DNA of 64,000 nucleotides from an uncultured Gammaproteobacteria bacterium (GTDB taxonomy: Bacteria > Pseudomonadota > Gammaproteobacteria > GCA-001735895). Shown here piece after piece: positions 17,122 through 26,289 of this stretch (its first letter is position 1; every line of letters starts with the position of its first letter). The translations under genes and the position numbers were made by a program. A model generated the notes under the pieces. It had not been told where the DNA came from and did no database searches. It saw nothing but the letters and a program-made list of their open reading frames with translations. The DNA lies in assembly GCA_947259485.1 (NCBI GenBank), contig CAMYLU010000006.1, positions 62,001-126,000 of the forward strand. Direction: 5' to 3'.

Positions 17122-17928
17122 TTAAAAACTATCGACTCGATGCACCCGGGTCGTGATCCTGCCGTCGGCGTAGAGATTGAGGTGGCGGTACCCGGGAGCC
17201 TCGTTACCGATCGCGAATTCCTTGCTGTCCGGCTTGAATTGAACACAGCTCGAGGGGGTCGACATCCATTCGATGCCACCGATTGACTGCCGTGTTTCCT
17301 GGTGCACGTGACCCCACAAGACGCCCCTGATATTGTCATGTCGAGCAATATTCTCTCTCAGTTGGTCACTGTCGTGCAGTCCCTTCTGGTCAATCCATAA
17401 GCTGCCTGTATCCAGTGCCTGGTGGTGAAGACAGACCAGTGCATGCTTTTCAGGGTGGGCTCGCAGGCAGTCGTGCAGGAAGTCAAGCTGGGTCTCGGAG
17501 ACACGTCCATGCACTTCACCCCTGATCGTGGAATCGAGCAATACAATTTGCCAGTCAGCGATCAGTACATGCTTCGCCGAATGAATCTTTTGGCCAATGA
17601 ATCGCTCCTGTAAGGTTTCGCTATCATCGTGATTACCCGGCAACCAGAAAGTCACAACACCCATGGCGTCAATTTTTTGTGCCAGGTAGTCATAGGATTC
17701 GGTACTGCCATCCTGTGAAAGGTCACCGGTGGCAAGCAATAAATCCGGATGTCCGCTATTTTCGATGACAGCCTTGCTGACCGCCTCAAAACTGTGCCGG
17801 GTATTCACGCCCTGCAGGCAGTTCTCAGCCTCCGCGAAAATATGACAATCCGTGATTTGCACCAGGCTGACAATATCTGGCTCGGTTGCTGTGATTTGCT
17901 GGTTTTTCTCCTCGGCAGTGTTGCTCAT
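17122..17928 (-). CDS. cpdA: 3',5'-cyclic-AMP phosphodiesterase-type metallophosphoesterase
   Basis: The 268-residue protein carries the full calcineurin-like metal site: D-x-H (ITDCHIF near residue 28), GDLSQDGS, GNHDD, H (CLHHQALD) and GHVH (LWGHVHQE). The order and spacing, and the sequence SIGGIEWMSTPSSCVQFKP near the C-terminus, are those of CpdA, which hydrolyses cAMP and lowers CRP activity. It is convergent with the MerR gene with 4 nt between stops. CpdA is the closest family I recognise; another class III phosphodiesterase cannot be excluded. Confidence 0.85.
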   Translation of the reverse strand: MSNTAEEKNQQITATEPDIVSLVQITDCHIFAEAENCLQGVNTRHSFEAVSKAVIENSGHPDLLLATGDLSQDGSTESYDYLAQKIDAMGVVTFWLPGNHDDSETLQERFIGQKIHSAKHVLIADWQIVLLDSTIRGEVHGRVSETQLDFLHDCLRAHPEKHALVCLHHQALDTGSLWIDQKGLHDSDQLRENIARHDNIRGVLWGHVHQETRQSIGGIEWMSTPSSCVQFKPDSKEFAIGNEAPGYRHLNLYADGRITTRVHRVDSF

Positions 17929-18046
17929 GATGGGAATATTCAGGCTCCGTTACTAAACAGGTGTCAGTCCGTTATTTTTACCTGGCCTTAACCGATCACT
18001 GTGTTTCGATCGCAAAGGGACTGCCAATCGACGATAGCAACAATCG

Positions 18047-19360
18047 GTGTTAACGACAAACAAATCATCGCAACCTAAAAGCGTTCCCTATGTTTCCGGT
18101 TACTGGCATTATTGGCGAATAATGCAAACTCCCGAAAAATTCAGATTCATACCCTACCGACGCCAGGATATCGTCGATATGTGCCTGCATGATAGCAAGC
18201 TGGAAACAGGCACCGATGATTTTCGGCAGCTCAGTTACATGCTGGACCAGGTATTCCATTTCGAATTTCACCAGGTCATCGAGGCGTTGAAGCATGCCTA
18301 TGCGGATATTGACCCGGATGCCGATACCCGACGACCGGGATTCGACGCATCCGAAAATACACCGTCCTTTATCTCGTTGCTGGATGGACTGCTTGAAAAG
18401 GCCAATTACGAACGCGTAACTGAATCGGATTTAAACCGGGCGCTTTCCGAGTCGTCGTTGTTCAAGATTCGTTTGCATGTTGATTTTGATGATTTTTCCG
18501 AAGTGTCGCTATTCGCGCGCGGTCAATCGATCAGGACCGAGACAATTTCTTCGTGGTTTGGATTGCGCAGCAACACAATCGAATTCGTCAACTTTGACCG
18601 GGTCGTGGTTTACCTGCGAATTCGGGATGATTTTGAGCATTCGAAACTTGATTCAGATCTTTGTCGGGCCGGTGCAACCCTGCTCAAGTTGTTCCGCAAC
18701 GTACCCCGGGCGGACCTTGAAATGTTATTTCCGAATACCCGTGTGCGCATGCGCTTGATGGACAAGCTGTTGATCGGTATCCCGGCGGTCGTCAGTGGCG
18801 GCATCGTGCTGACCACCAAGCTCGGTGCGTCACTGGTGTTGCTGGGTTCGCTGTTCGGCTACTGGATGGGTGTCAGCAGCCAACCGGTCGAATTAAACCA
18901 GGCAGCAGTCGTAGCCCTGTTGGCGGGTGCCGCCGCACTGGGTGGCTACCTTTGGAAGCAGTTCAACAATTTCAAGAACCGGAAAATTCGATTCATGCAG
19001 GCGTTAACGCAAAATTTGTATTTTAAAAACCTGGATAACAACGCGGGCGTATTTCACCGTTTAGCGAACGATGCCGAGGAGGAGGAATCCAAGGAGGCAA
19101 TATTGGCGTATTATTTTCTATTGGTCAGTTCCGAACCTTTGACCCGGTCGGAACTTGATCGCGAGATCGAACGCTGGTTTGATTCCCGGTGGAACTGCGC
19201 ACTTGATTTTGAAATCGACGATGCGCTGCATAAGTTGCTTGGCCTGGGCCTGGTGGAGAAATCCGGGGACAGGCTTGTTGCCGTGTCGGTCAAGCAAGGT
19301 ATCCGGATCCTGGACCGGCGCTGGGATAATTATTTCGTACCGGAAACTGAATTACGCTAA
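18047..19360 (+). CDS. DUF3754 (TMEM143-like) membrane protein
   Basis: The 437-residue protein matches the DUF3754 family: N-terminal RFIPYRRQDIVDMCL, a middle FRNVPRADLEMLFPN segment, then two hydrophobic hairpin helices (IPAVVSGGIVLTTKLGASLVLLG and AAVVALLAGAAALGGYLW). After these come FKNRKIRFMQALTQNLYFKNLDNN and a C-terminal winged-helix-like part ending in LLGLGLVEKSGDRLVAV. Homologues occur in bacteria and in mitochondria (TMEM143); the function is unknown. The frame starts at GTG 18047. It is followed within 35 nt by the small gene preceding the TRAP cluster. Confidence 0.8.
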   Translation: MLTTNKSSQPKSVPYVSGYWHYWRIMQTPEKFRFIPYRRQDIVDMCLHDSKLETGTDDFRQLSYMLDQVFHFEFHQVIEALKHAYADIDPDADTRRPGFDASENTPSFISLLDGLLEKANYERVTESDLNRALSESSLFKIRLHVDFDDFSEVSLFARGQSIRTETISSWFGLRSNTIEFVNFDRVVVYLRIRDDFEHSKLDSDLCRAGATLLKLFRNVPRADLEMLFPNTRVRMRLMDKLLIGIPAVVSGGIVLTTKLGASLVLLGSLFGYWMGVSSQPVELNQAAVVALLAGAAALGGYLWKQFNNFKNRKIRFMQALTQNLYFKNLDNNAGVFHRLANDAEEEESKEAILAYYFLLVSSEPLTRSELDREIERWFDSRWNCALDFEIDDALHKLLGLGLVEKSGDRLVAVSVKQGIRILDRRWDNYFVPETELR

Positions 19361-19392
19361 CATTGTCGTGACTGAATTCTGGATAAAATTCT

Positions 19393-19689
19393 GTGTATCT
19401 GCTGATCGCCGCTAACGGCAAGCTCTCGCTGGAAGACAGCGATAATATGAGTACTTTTTCTATTGTCGAGGAAGAGAGCGGTTTAGCTGCGACACAACTT
19501 TCTGCTATCGCAACGCCCGCCGAGGAACACCATCACTGGCTAGATGCCAATGCCGTGGTAGAGCTATCAGGACGCGAGGATGATCAGCAATGGGTTGCCG
19601 GGTTCTGGGATATGCTCGCCAGTGTGGAAGCCTACGGCTATTCAGATATGAAAAAAAAACGAGTCAAGGCTCACGTGGACCTGGCCTGA
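19393..19689 (+). CDS. Hypothetical protein upstream of TRAP cluster
   Basis: The 98-residue acidic protein (GTG start at 19393) has no domain I recognise. It contains an EEHHHWLDANAVVELSG segment and ends in a lysine-rich stretch (DMKKKRVKAHVDLA). Codon composition resembles its neighbours, and its stop overlaps the start of the TatT gene by one base (TGATG), which argues it is a real, translationally coupled first gene of the TRAP operon. No signal peptide or membrane segment is present, so it is probably cytoplasmic. Confidence 0.55.
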   Translation: MYLLIAANGKLSLEDSDNMSTFSIVEEESGLAATQLSAIATPAEEHHHWLDANAVVELSGREDDQQWVAGFWDMLASVEAYGYSDMKKKRVKAHVDLA

Positions 19690-20537
19690 TGCTAAGGCCG
19701 ATCTGCTTTTTACTGGTTGCCTTTTGTCTAACGGGTTGCGCCAGTCTGGTCAGTTCCGCCACCTCGAGGATGGCGGACAACATTACGCTCGCGATCCAGA
19801 ACCAGGACGATCCAGCGACCGTGCGCGATGGAGCGCCAGCTTACCTGTTGATGATCGATGGCCTGGTCGAGGGAGATCCCAAAAGCACCGACCTGCTGCT
19901 GGCCGGGTCCAAACTCTACGGGTCCTATAGCACTGCCTTTGTCGACGATGAAGCGCGCGCGCAACGCCTTGCCGACAAGTCACTGTCGTATGCCCGTCGG
20001 GCACTATGTCTCGAAGCCCGCGAAATATGCGAAGCCACTGCAAGCAAGCTGGATCAGTTTCAGGGTAGTCTGGCGGTGACAGGGAAAGGGGAACTCGAAA
20101 CGCTTTACGGTTTTGCCGTCGCCTGGGCGAACTGGATTCAAACCAATTCCGCGGACTGGAATGCCGTGGCCGACCTGGCAAAGGTTACTGCACTGTTTGA
20201 ACATTGCCTGACCATCGACGAGCGCTACGATGCCGGGGGAGCACATCTCTACCTGGGTGTAATCAAGTCACTGCGACCTGCGGCACTTGGCGGTGAACCC
20301 GAAATTGCCCGTGGGCATTTCGAATCTGCCATCGAATTTTCCGCGGGACAGAACCTGATGGCCAAGGTATTGATGGCAAAGCATTACGCCAGGAACGTTT
20401 TTGACCAGGAATTGCATGATTCGCTGTTGACTTCAGTACTGGCCGAAAATGCCGATTATCAAGGCTATGTACTGGCCAATTCCCTGGCAAAAGTAGAGGC
20501 TGAACAGCTACTTGCGGAATCCGGGGATTTTTTTTAA
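19689..20537 (+). CDS. TRAP transporter TatT component-family lipoprotein
   Basis: From ATG 19689 the protein has 282 residues. It starts with a short lipoprotein signal ending in the lipobox LTGC (Cys near residue 17). The rest is helical, TPR-like and resembles the TatT (TRAP-associated) family: DGAPAYLLMIDGLVEGDP, LLAGSKLYGSYSTAFVDDEARA, GGAHLYLGVIKSLRPAALGG. TatT forms a periplasmic trimer proposed to associate with the solute-binding protein. The substrate-binding protein gene lies 52 nt downstream, followed by both permease genes, so all four form one system. A longer frame from 19590 exists but would bury the signal peptide. Confidence 0.85.
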   Translation: MLRPICFLLVAFCLTGCASLVSSATSRMADNITLAIQNQDDPATVRDGAPAYLLMIDGLVEGDPKSTDLLLAGSKLYGSYSTAFVDDEARAQRLADKSLSYARRALCLEAREICEATASKLDQFQGSLAVTGKGELETLYGFAVAWANWIQTNSADWNAVADLAKVTALFEHCLTIDERYDAGGAHLYLGVIKSLRPAALGGEPEIARGHFESAIEFSAGQNLMAKVLMAKHYARNVFDQELHDSLLTSVLAENADYQGYVLANSLAKVEAEQLLAESGDFF

Positions 20538-20589
20538 ACGAAACTATTCGGACCAACCCGGCTCAAATTGTCGATATGGAACCTGATAA

Positions 20590-21591
20590 ATGAACACAGT
20601 AGTTAAAATTGCGAGCCTGGCGCTGTTGCTGATTTTTTTCAGCGTCGCTGCCGATGCAAAGCGACTCAAAATTGCAACCCTGGCGCCAGCCGGAACAACC
20701 TGGATGAAGGAAATGAAAGCCGGGGCCAGCTTGATTGCAGAGCGCACCGGGGGCCGGGTCAAGTTGAAGTTTTACCCGGGCGGCGTGATGGGAAACGACC
20801 AGAGCGTGCATCGCAAGATCAAGATCGGGCAGCTACATGGCGGTGCCTTTACGCCGAGCGGTTTGGCGCAGGTGGACAGCAGTATAAATGCACTGAGTCT
20901 GCCGATGATGTTCGAGTCGTTCGACGAAATTGACTACGTGCGTGCAAGAATGGACCCGGTAATGAAACAGCAAATGGAGGCAAAAGGTTTTGTATTGCTC
21001 GGAATCTCCGAGGGCGGGTTCGTCAGAATCCTGTCCAAAAAGCCAATGCAGAACCTCGAATCGATTCGTAACAGCAAGGTCTGGGTGCCGGCAGGTGACC
21101 GGGTCGGACAGATGGCGATGAGCGCGCTTGGTATCACGCCGATATCCCTGCCGATTGCCGATGTTTTTACCGGCCTGCAGACCGGGTTAATCGAAACGGT
21201 TACGGTAAATCCGACCTCGGCGATTGCGTTTCAATGGCACACCAGTACCTCCTATATGACCGAGGTGCCCATTACCTACCTGATCGGTGTAATGGCGGTA
21301 CAGAAAAAGGCTTTCGCTAAACTCACCCCGGGTGATCAGCAGGTTGTGCGCGAAGAGATCGGCAAGGTTTTCAAACGCCTCGACAAGATCAATCGCAGCG
21401 ATAACCAGGCTGCAAAAACCGCATTGCAAAACCAGGGTATTACCTTCGTCACCCCCGAACCGGGTGAGGTCGAACGCTGGCGCAGCATATCGAATCAGTC
21501 CATCGAAGAAATGGTCAAATCCGGGGTAGTTTCCAGTGAAATTGTCGACCAGGTCAGGGGACACTTACAAAGCTTTCGCGATAGCCAGTAA
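20590..21591 (+). CDS. TRAP transporter solute-binding protein (DctP family)
   Basis: The 333-residue protein has a signal peptide (LALLLIFFSVAADAK) and a DctP/TeaA-like periplasmic binding fold. Key segments are KIATLAPAGTTWMKEMKAG, VHRKIKIGQLHGGAFTPSG, the conserved strand with IRNSKVWVPAG (the family's carboxylate-binding region), and DVFTGLQTGLIETVTVNP. It delivers a solute, usually an organic acid or osmolyte, to the membrane pair encoded immediately downstream (stop at 21591; next frame begins within 3 nt). The ligand cannot be assigned by eye. Confidence 0.9.
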   Translation: MNTVVKIASLALLLIFFSVAADAKRLKIATLAPAGTTWMKEMKAGASLIAERTGGRVKLKFYPGGVMGNDQSVHRKIKIGQLHGGAFTPSGLAQVDSSINALSLPMMFESFDEIDYVRARMDPVMKQQMEAKGFVLLGISEGGFVRILSKKPMQNLESIRNSKVWVPAGDRVGQMAMSALGITPISLPIADVFTGLQTGLIETVTVNPTSAIAFQWHTSTSYMTEVPITYLIGVMAVQKKAFAKLTPGDQQVVREEIGKVFKRLDKINRSDNQAAKTALQNQGITFVTPEPGEVERWRSISNQSIEEMVKSGVVSSEIVDQVRGHLQSFRDSQ

Positions 21592-21594
21592 TTG

Positions 21595-22098
21595 ATGCAA
21601 CCCTGGATAAATCGGCTTCATCGTGCGGAGGATGCCTTGCTGGTCGTCCTGTTGAGCTCGATGATTGTGCTGGCCGGGACGCAGATTATATTGCGCAACT
21701 TTTTCGATTCCGGATTTGTCTGGATCGATCCGATACTGCGGGTTTTGGTGCTCTGGCTGGGGTTGCTCGGTGCGACCGTCGCTACTCGAAACAATAAACA
21801 TATCCGTATCGATCTGCTGTCGAAGTTTTTCGATCGTAATACCCATCGATTGATTCAGTCGCTGGTGGGGCAGGTCAGCGCCTGGACCTGCATGGTGATC
21901 GCCTGGCATGGACTGAACTGGATCAGGATGGACTATGCCGATGGCGTGGACTCTTTGTTGGGAATACCGGCCTGGATGCTGGAAGTCATCGTCCCCGCCG
22001 CGTTTGGATTGATCGGTCTGCGTTACTTTATAAAATCAATTGGCTGGGCTCGGTTATATGTTCTCCATTTAAAGGCTGAGCGGAGACGGGCAAAGTGA
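21595..22098 (+). CDS. TRAP transporter small permease (DctQ family)
   Basis: The 167-residue membrane protein (ATG 21595; a TTG one codon earlier is also open) has four hydrophobic helices typical of DctQ: ALLVVLLSSMIVLAGTQIILR, LRVLVLWLGLLGATVATRNN with the following KHIRIDLLSKFF, a third helix near residue 95, and a last one at VIVPAAFGLIGLRYF. It associates with the large permease for sodium-coupled uptake. Its end overlaps the start of the large subunit by GTGA. Confidence 0.9.
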   Translation: MQPWINRLHRAEDALLVVLLSSMIVLAGTQIILRNFFDSGFVWIDPILRVLVLWLGLLGATVATRNNKHIRIDLLSKFFDRNTHRLIQSLVGQVSAWTCMVIAWHGLNWIRMDYADGVDSLLGIPAWMLEVIVPAAFGLIGLRYFIKSIGWARLYVLHLKAERRRAK

Positions 22099-23372
22099 GC
22101 TTCGCGGCACCGATTTTGCTGTTGCTGGCAATTCTGCGCACGCCGCTGTTCGTGGTCATCGCCCTGAGTGCAATGCTTGGATTCCATAGCCTCGGTGTCG
22201 ATTTATCGGTAATCAGCATCGAGGTTTATCGTCTCGCCGAAATGCCCGTGCTGCTGGCGATCCCATTATTTACTTTTGCCGGATACTTACTCGGTGAGAG
22301 TAACGCGTCTACCCGCCTGGTCAACCTGACCAACAGTCTACTGGGCTGGATGCCTGGCGGTCTCGCGATCGTGGCGATTTTCGCCTGTGCCCTGTTTACC
22401 GCTTTTACCGGTGCTTCGGGAATCACCATAGTGGCACTGGGTGGATTGCTATACCCGGCGTTGAAACAGGCCGGGTACCTTGATAATTTCAACCTGGGGC
22501 TATTGACCAGCTCCGGTAGCCTGGGGCTCCTGTTTGCCCCGTCGCTGCCGTTAATCCTGTATGGCGTCGTCGCACAGCAGATGGACCTGGATCAGGCGGT
22601 CAGCATCACCGACCTGTTCCTGGCCGGGGTCTTCCCGGGCTTGCTGATGCTGCTGATGTTGTCGCTCTACTCGATGATGCAGCCCCGTGATCGAAGTCGA
22701 CGTGAACCCTTTAATCGACAGGCTGCGATCGCGGCGGTTGTCGAAGCGAAATGGGAAATTCCACTGCCATTGCTGGTGCTGGGTGGCATTTACGGCGGTT
22801 ATTTTGCAGTCTCGGAGGCCGCGGCGGTCACCGCCGTTTATGTCCTGATCGTAGAAGTATTTATTATCCGCGAAATAAAAATCTCCGGGTTGCCAGCAAT
22901 CATGCGCGAATCGATGATGCTGGTCGGTGGCATCATGATTATTGTCGGCGTGTCACTGGCTTCGACCAATTACCTCATCGACGCTGAAATTCCGACCCGA
23001 CTGTTTGCCTTCATCCAGTCACATATCGATGAAAAGTTGACCTTCCTGATACTGCTGAACCTGTTTCTTCTGGCGCTGGGCATGATGCTCGATATTTTCT
23101 CGGCGATCGTGATAATCGTGCCGATCATTCTGCCGATCGCTGTCGGTTATGGCATCCACCCGGTCCACCTGGGCATCATCTTTCTTGCCAATATGCAACT
23201 GGGTTATTTCACGCCACCGGTGGGCATGAACCTGTTCATCGCCAGCTACCGCTTCAATAAACCGGTAATGACCCTGTATGTCGCCACCATCCCTTTTTTC
23301 TTGGTGCTGCTGATCGCGGTGTTAATCATTACCTACTGGCCGACCCTGAGCCTGGTATTGTTAACCGACTAG
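22095..23372 (+). CDS. TRAP transporter large permease (DctM family)
   Basis: The 425-residue protein (GTG start overlapping the small permease gene) is highly hydrophobic with about 12 helices. It has DctM hallmarks: LLAIPLFTFAGYLLGES, FTAFTGASGITIVALGG (the conserved GxSG helical hairpin), SSGSLGLLFAPSLPLILYG, and the C-terminal LGMMLDIFSAIVIIVPIILP and FTPPVGMNLFIAS motifs. It forms the elevator-type, sodium-coupled transport domain that works with the DctP and DctQ products encoded just upstream. It is the last gene of the operon; the next gene is convergent. Confidence 0.92.
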   Translation: MSFAAPILLLLAILRTPLFVVIALSAMLGFHSLGVDLSVISIEVYRLAEMPVLLAIPLFTFAGYLLGESNASTRLVNLTNSLLGWMPGGLAIVAIFACALFTAFTGASGITIVALGGLLYPALKQAGYLDNFNLGLLTSSGSLGLLFAPSLPLILYGVVAQQMDLDQAVSITDLFLAGVFPGLLMLLMLSLYSMMQPRDRSRREPFNRQAAIAAVVEAKWEIPLPLLVLGGIYGGYFAVSEAAAVTAVYVLIVEVFIIREIKISGLPAIMRESMMLVGGIMIIVGVSLASTNYLIDAEIPTRLFAFIQSHIDEKLTFLILLNLFLLALGMMLDIFSAIVIIVPIILPIAVGYGIHPVHLGIIFLANMQLGYFTPPVGMNLFIASYRFNKPVMTLYVATIPFFLVLLIAVLIITYWPTLSLVLLTD

Positions 23373-23417
23373 GTTCGCGTCTCTAGCCTTGGGGCAGCCA
23401 TCGCGCAGGTTTAAGTT

Positions 23418-24356
23418 TCAAGGGCGGAAATATCTGAAGCAGTTCGGTTTAATGATTTCCCATCCCCGGTCCAGTATGTCGAGGATTGCCTGATCAAGCG
23501 GTGCATGCCTGCAGGCCGCCATGTTTTGCCTCAGATGCTCAACCTTGCTGGCACCGAGTATGATGCCGTCACCCAGTTCCTCGTCGAGCAGGGAATGATG
23601 CACCAACCAGCTCAAGGCGACCTCGACGGGTTTTAAATCAAACTCCTGGCAGGCCGTTTGCAGCTCCTGTAATACGTTAAAGTAATCCCGCTTCCAGTAA
23701 CGGTCTAAATAACCGCGCTCGACATTGAACCTGCCGCTATCGGGAATTTGATCCATGGACAGGTGTTTGCCGGTCAGCATACCACCCGCCAGTGGGTTAT
23801 AGGCGTTAAAGCGGATGCCATAGTTGCGCAGGCATGGAAACAGTTCACGTTCCACGTCCCGCGTCAGGGCGTTGTACATCCCCTGGTAAACGGTCGGTTC
23901 CATCCAGCCGTTGCGACGACAGGTTTCTACCACTTCGGCAACCTGCCAGGACGCGTAGTTGCTCAAACCGAAGTGAATGAATTTGCGCTGTTGAAACAGT
24001 TCGAAGCAGGATTCCAGTGTCTGCGCGACCGGTGTCTCAAGATCGGGGGAATGCAGGTAGAGCAGGTCGACTCGGTCGGTACCGAGTCGCTGCAGGATCT
24101 CCGCCATCTGCTTTTTGACCGAGACAGGCTTTAGCCCATCGTCATTCCACGGGTTTACCTTGGATGCAATGTAGAGCTTGTCGCGCGCTGCAGGCGGTAG
24201 CAGTCGGCCGAGCATTTCCTCGGTGCGGCCCTCACAGTAAATGTGGGCGGTATCGATTTCGTAATTGCCTGATCCGGTAAACAGCGCCAGCATTTCCTGG
24301 GCGGTTTCCTGGTCAACCTGGTCGCCAAAGGTCATGCTGCCTAGAATTTGTTTCAT
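23418..24356 (-). CDS. Aldo/keto reductase, AKR7 (aflatoxin aldehyde reductase)-like
   Basis: The 312-residue protein has an AKR barrel with the catalytic tetrad visible: D and Y in YEIDTAHIYCEGRTEEMLG, K in IASKVNPW, and H in LLYLHSPD. The segment FNAYNPLAGGMLTGKH and the C-terminal DGIILGASKVEHLRQN (NADPH-binding loop) are characteristic of the AKR7 subgroup that reduces aldehydes such as succinic semialdehyde or dialdehydes. It lies 35 nt after the SDR gene on the same strand and could be cotranscribed with it. Confidence 0.87.
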   Translation of the reverse strand: MKQILGSMTFGDQVDQETAQEMLALFTGSGNYEIDTAHIYCEGRTEEMLGRLLPPAARDKLYIASKVNPWNDDGLKPVSVKKQMAEILQRLGTDRVDLLYLHSPDLETPVAQTLESCFELFQQRKFIHFGLSNYASWQVAEVVETCRRNGWMEPTVYQGMYNALTRDVERELFPCLRNYGIRFNAYNPLAGGMLTGKHLSMDQIPDSGRFNVERGYLDRYWKRDYFNVLQELQTACQEFDLKPVEVALSWLVHHSLLDEELGDGIILGASKVEHLRQNMAACRHAPLDQAILDILDRGWEIIKPNCFRYFRP

Positions 24357-24391
24357 AATAAATTACCTGTCACCAAAGATCCTCGCGGTGG

Positions 24392-25174
24392 CTAGTTAGA
24401 GGCATAACCACCGTCGACCATGTAAATACCCCCGGTGCAGTAAGACGAAGCCGCGGAAGCAAGGTAAACGGCGAGCCCTGCTATGTCATCTGGCTCGCCA
24501 ATGCGGCCAAGTGGGATACGTTTAATGAACCGGTCGTGCGAATGCTTGTCATTCCATAATGCCTCGCTGAACTTGGTTTTTATCAATCCGGGACAAATTG
24601 CATTGACACGGATATTGTCAGCGCCCCAGTCCTGTGCCATCGCTTTGGTCAGGTTGATGATTGCGGCCTTGCTAACGCTGTAGATGCCGATACCAGCCTC
24701 GGGGGTTAGTCCGCCGATTGAACTGATATGGATGATCGAACCACCACCCCCCTGTTTCATTATCGGGTAGGCTCTTTTACACAGCTCAAATGGTCCTTTT
24801 AAATTGACGTCGATAATTTTTTCAAAAGCGCTTTCATCGGTATCTTGCAACGGGCCGAGCACCGGGTTGGCGGCAGCGTTGTTGATTATGATGTCCAGGC
24901 CGCCGTAAATCTTGACGGTCTGGTCGACCAGTGAATGGATGTCGTTGATATTGCCCATATTAGCAGCGATACCGGTCGCTTCGAGGCCGTCTGTCTTGAA
25001 GGAGTCGGCAGCCTCGTCAACAGCCTCCTGCTTGCGGCTGCTAACGATAACACGGGCACCAAAACCTGCCAGCGCATATGCCATGGCCTCGCCGATGCCC
25101 TTGCTGGCGCCGGTGACCAGCGCTACTTTGCTATCGAGTTGAAACATCGATCCGAATTGTTGATTGATAGACAT
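24392..25174 (-). CDS. SDR family oxidoreductase
   Basis: From the ATG at 25174 (preceded by a GGGA site) the protein has 260 residues; a further ATG at 25198 lacks a ribosome-binding site. It is a classical short-chain dehydrogenase: TGASKGIGEAMA cofactor loop, NNAAANP, catalytic Ser in HISSIGG, and YSVSK (Tyr-x-x-x-Lys). The C-terminal PLGRIGEPDDIAGLAVYLAS and YMVDGGYASN are typical of FabG-like and sugar or secondary-alcohol dehydrogenases. The substrate is unknown. Confidence 0.88.
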   Translation of the reverse strand: MSINQQFGSMFQLDSKVALVTGASKGIGEAMAYALAGFGARVIVSSRKQEAVDEAADSFKTDGLEATGIAANMGNINDIHSLVDQTVKIYGGLDIIINNAAANPVLGPLQDTDESAFEKIIDVNLKGPFELCKRAYPIMKQGGGGSIIHISSIGGLTPEAGIGIYSVSKAAIINLTKAMAQDWGADNIRVNAICPGLIKTKFSEALWNDKHSHDRFIKRIPLGRIGEPDDIAGLAVYLASAASSYCTGGIYMVDGGYASN

Positions 25175-25284
25175 TCTAGATCCCGGATTGAATTTCATAC
25201 GAACGGCGAGTTTATCATGACAACAGCGTAATTCACTCGTTGCGCGTTTGCGTCAGACCGGGTTTGATCAACCCGGGTGAGTGG

Positions 25285-25926
25285 TTACGCGTCGAACGAA
25301 CCTTTCAGCAGCAGGCTTTTTATCGTGGTTGTATAGCTCGATCGAGTATCGTCGCCATCGATTGAGAGCCAGATGGCAATGACCTGCTGTGGATCTTCGA
25401 GGTCGTGGTTTAAACTGAAGTCGCCTGACTCATCCAGAAGCCAGACGTTGTTCTCGAAGATAAGTTCGGATATAGGATGCTGGCGCTGCCGCCCCAGCAG
25501 ACTCGCGTCCTGGACGGCGTTGAGGAAGTATATCTTTTCTACACCGGTTCCTTCTGGCGCCAGGTCGAATAGCTTCCGGATCCATTTTGCGCTGAATAAT
25601 TTCTGAAATGCGTTCAGGGTCTTGTCACCTGAAATGACCAGTCCGATCTTTAGTGAAAAGTCGTCGTTTCCCTTTTGTCCCTGGGTGGCGGGCAGATCTA
25701 GCAGTTTGCTGAGATTTCCGCTCACCTCTACCCGGGTCACCGTCAGCGGATTATCGAGCGGATAGATGATGGGGCTTGCCGACTGGTTAACTTTTACCGC
25801 CATACCTTGCCGGGAAAAACTGACCTCGTTGGCTGCGAGGCGATTGTATTCCAGCAGCTGCCAGTTTTCCTCCTGTTGCACGGGCAGGGCGATGGCGCTG
25901 GCAAGAACAAGCGTGTTCAGATTCAT
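25285..25926 (-). CDS. Putative secreted protein, intact copy of a duplicated gene
   Basis: The 213-residue protein has a short signal-peptide-like start (MNLNTLVLASAIALPVQQ) followed by a mainly beta-strand-like region. I assign no family; there is a weak resemblance to DUF3047-type proteins (SASPIIYPLDNPL, FSLKIGLVISGDKTL). A second copy at 30936-31148 matches its first about 24 and last about 48 residues (DPQQVIAIWLSIDGDD against SPQQVIAVWLSIDGDD) but lacks the middle. In both places the gene lies just downstream of an oxygenase gene or its remnant on the same strand, suggesting the two once formed a functional pair. Confidence 0.65.
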   Translation of the reverse strand: MNLNTLVLASAIALPVQQEENWQLLEYNRLAANEVSFSRQGMAVKVNQSASPIIYPLDNPLTVTRVEVSGNLSKLLDLPATQGQKGNDDFSLKIGLVISGDKTLNAFQKLFSAKWIRKLFDLAPEGTGVEKIYFLNAVQDASLLGRQRQHPISELIFENNVWLLDESGDFSLNHDLEDPQQVIAIWLSIDGDDTRSSYTTTIKSLLLKGSFDA

Positions 25927-25950
25927 CTTCGGGCTCGTCAGAGTGTGAGA

Positions 25951-26289
25951 TTAATAAATACGGTATGAAAACGGAATCGGATCAGCCTGCGCGCTGCGCA
26001 AATCCGGAACATACTCGAAATGCCCGCCGCTCTCGGCCGGCTGGAGTAGCATCGTGATGGTGAATTCATTGGTGTCGAAGTGCCAGAAGACAAAGTTGAG
26101 AAAACTTTCCGCGTGCTGCCCCGGATTTCCAGCGGCAGTTGTAACAGTTCGGTGTCGTGGCGCGTTTTCCATGGCGGGATCAGGCAGGAGGTTATTTGGA
26201 CACGGGCTCCATTGCCGTTTCGCCCAACTGAAACGAATCATAGAAGCAGTCAAATGCTTCGACGGTGCCACGGGCATAGATATCGACAT
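25951..26289 (-). pseudogene. Fragment of a 2OG-Fe(II) oxygenase gene
   Basis: Only a central piece survives: WHFDTNEFTITMLLQPAESG and GHFEYVPDLRSAQ, which match the iron-site region (HxD) of the intact oxygenase at 31270-32124 without a gap. Over about 101 nt (25986-26086 against 31548-31648) the two differ at roughly two positions. After SAQ the frame goes into unrelated codons and stops. Before WHFD it continues into sequence with no oxygenase similarity. The C-terminal iron ligand and 2OG-binding Arg are gone, so it cannot be active. Confidence 0.75.
25986..26086. repeat. 101-bp near-identical direct repeat, left copy
   Basis: This segment begins CCTGCGCGCTGCGCAAATCC and ends GTGTCGAAGTGCCAG. 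It recurs in direct orientation at 31548-31648 with about two substitutions. It is the best-preserved part of the larger duplication that includes the neighbouring secreted-protein gene. Confidence 0.85.
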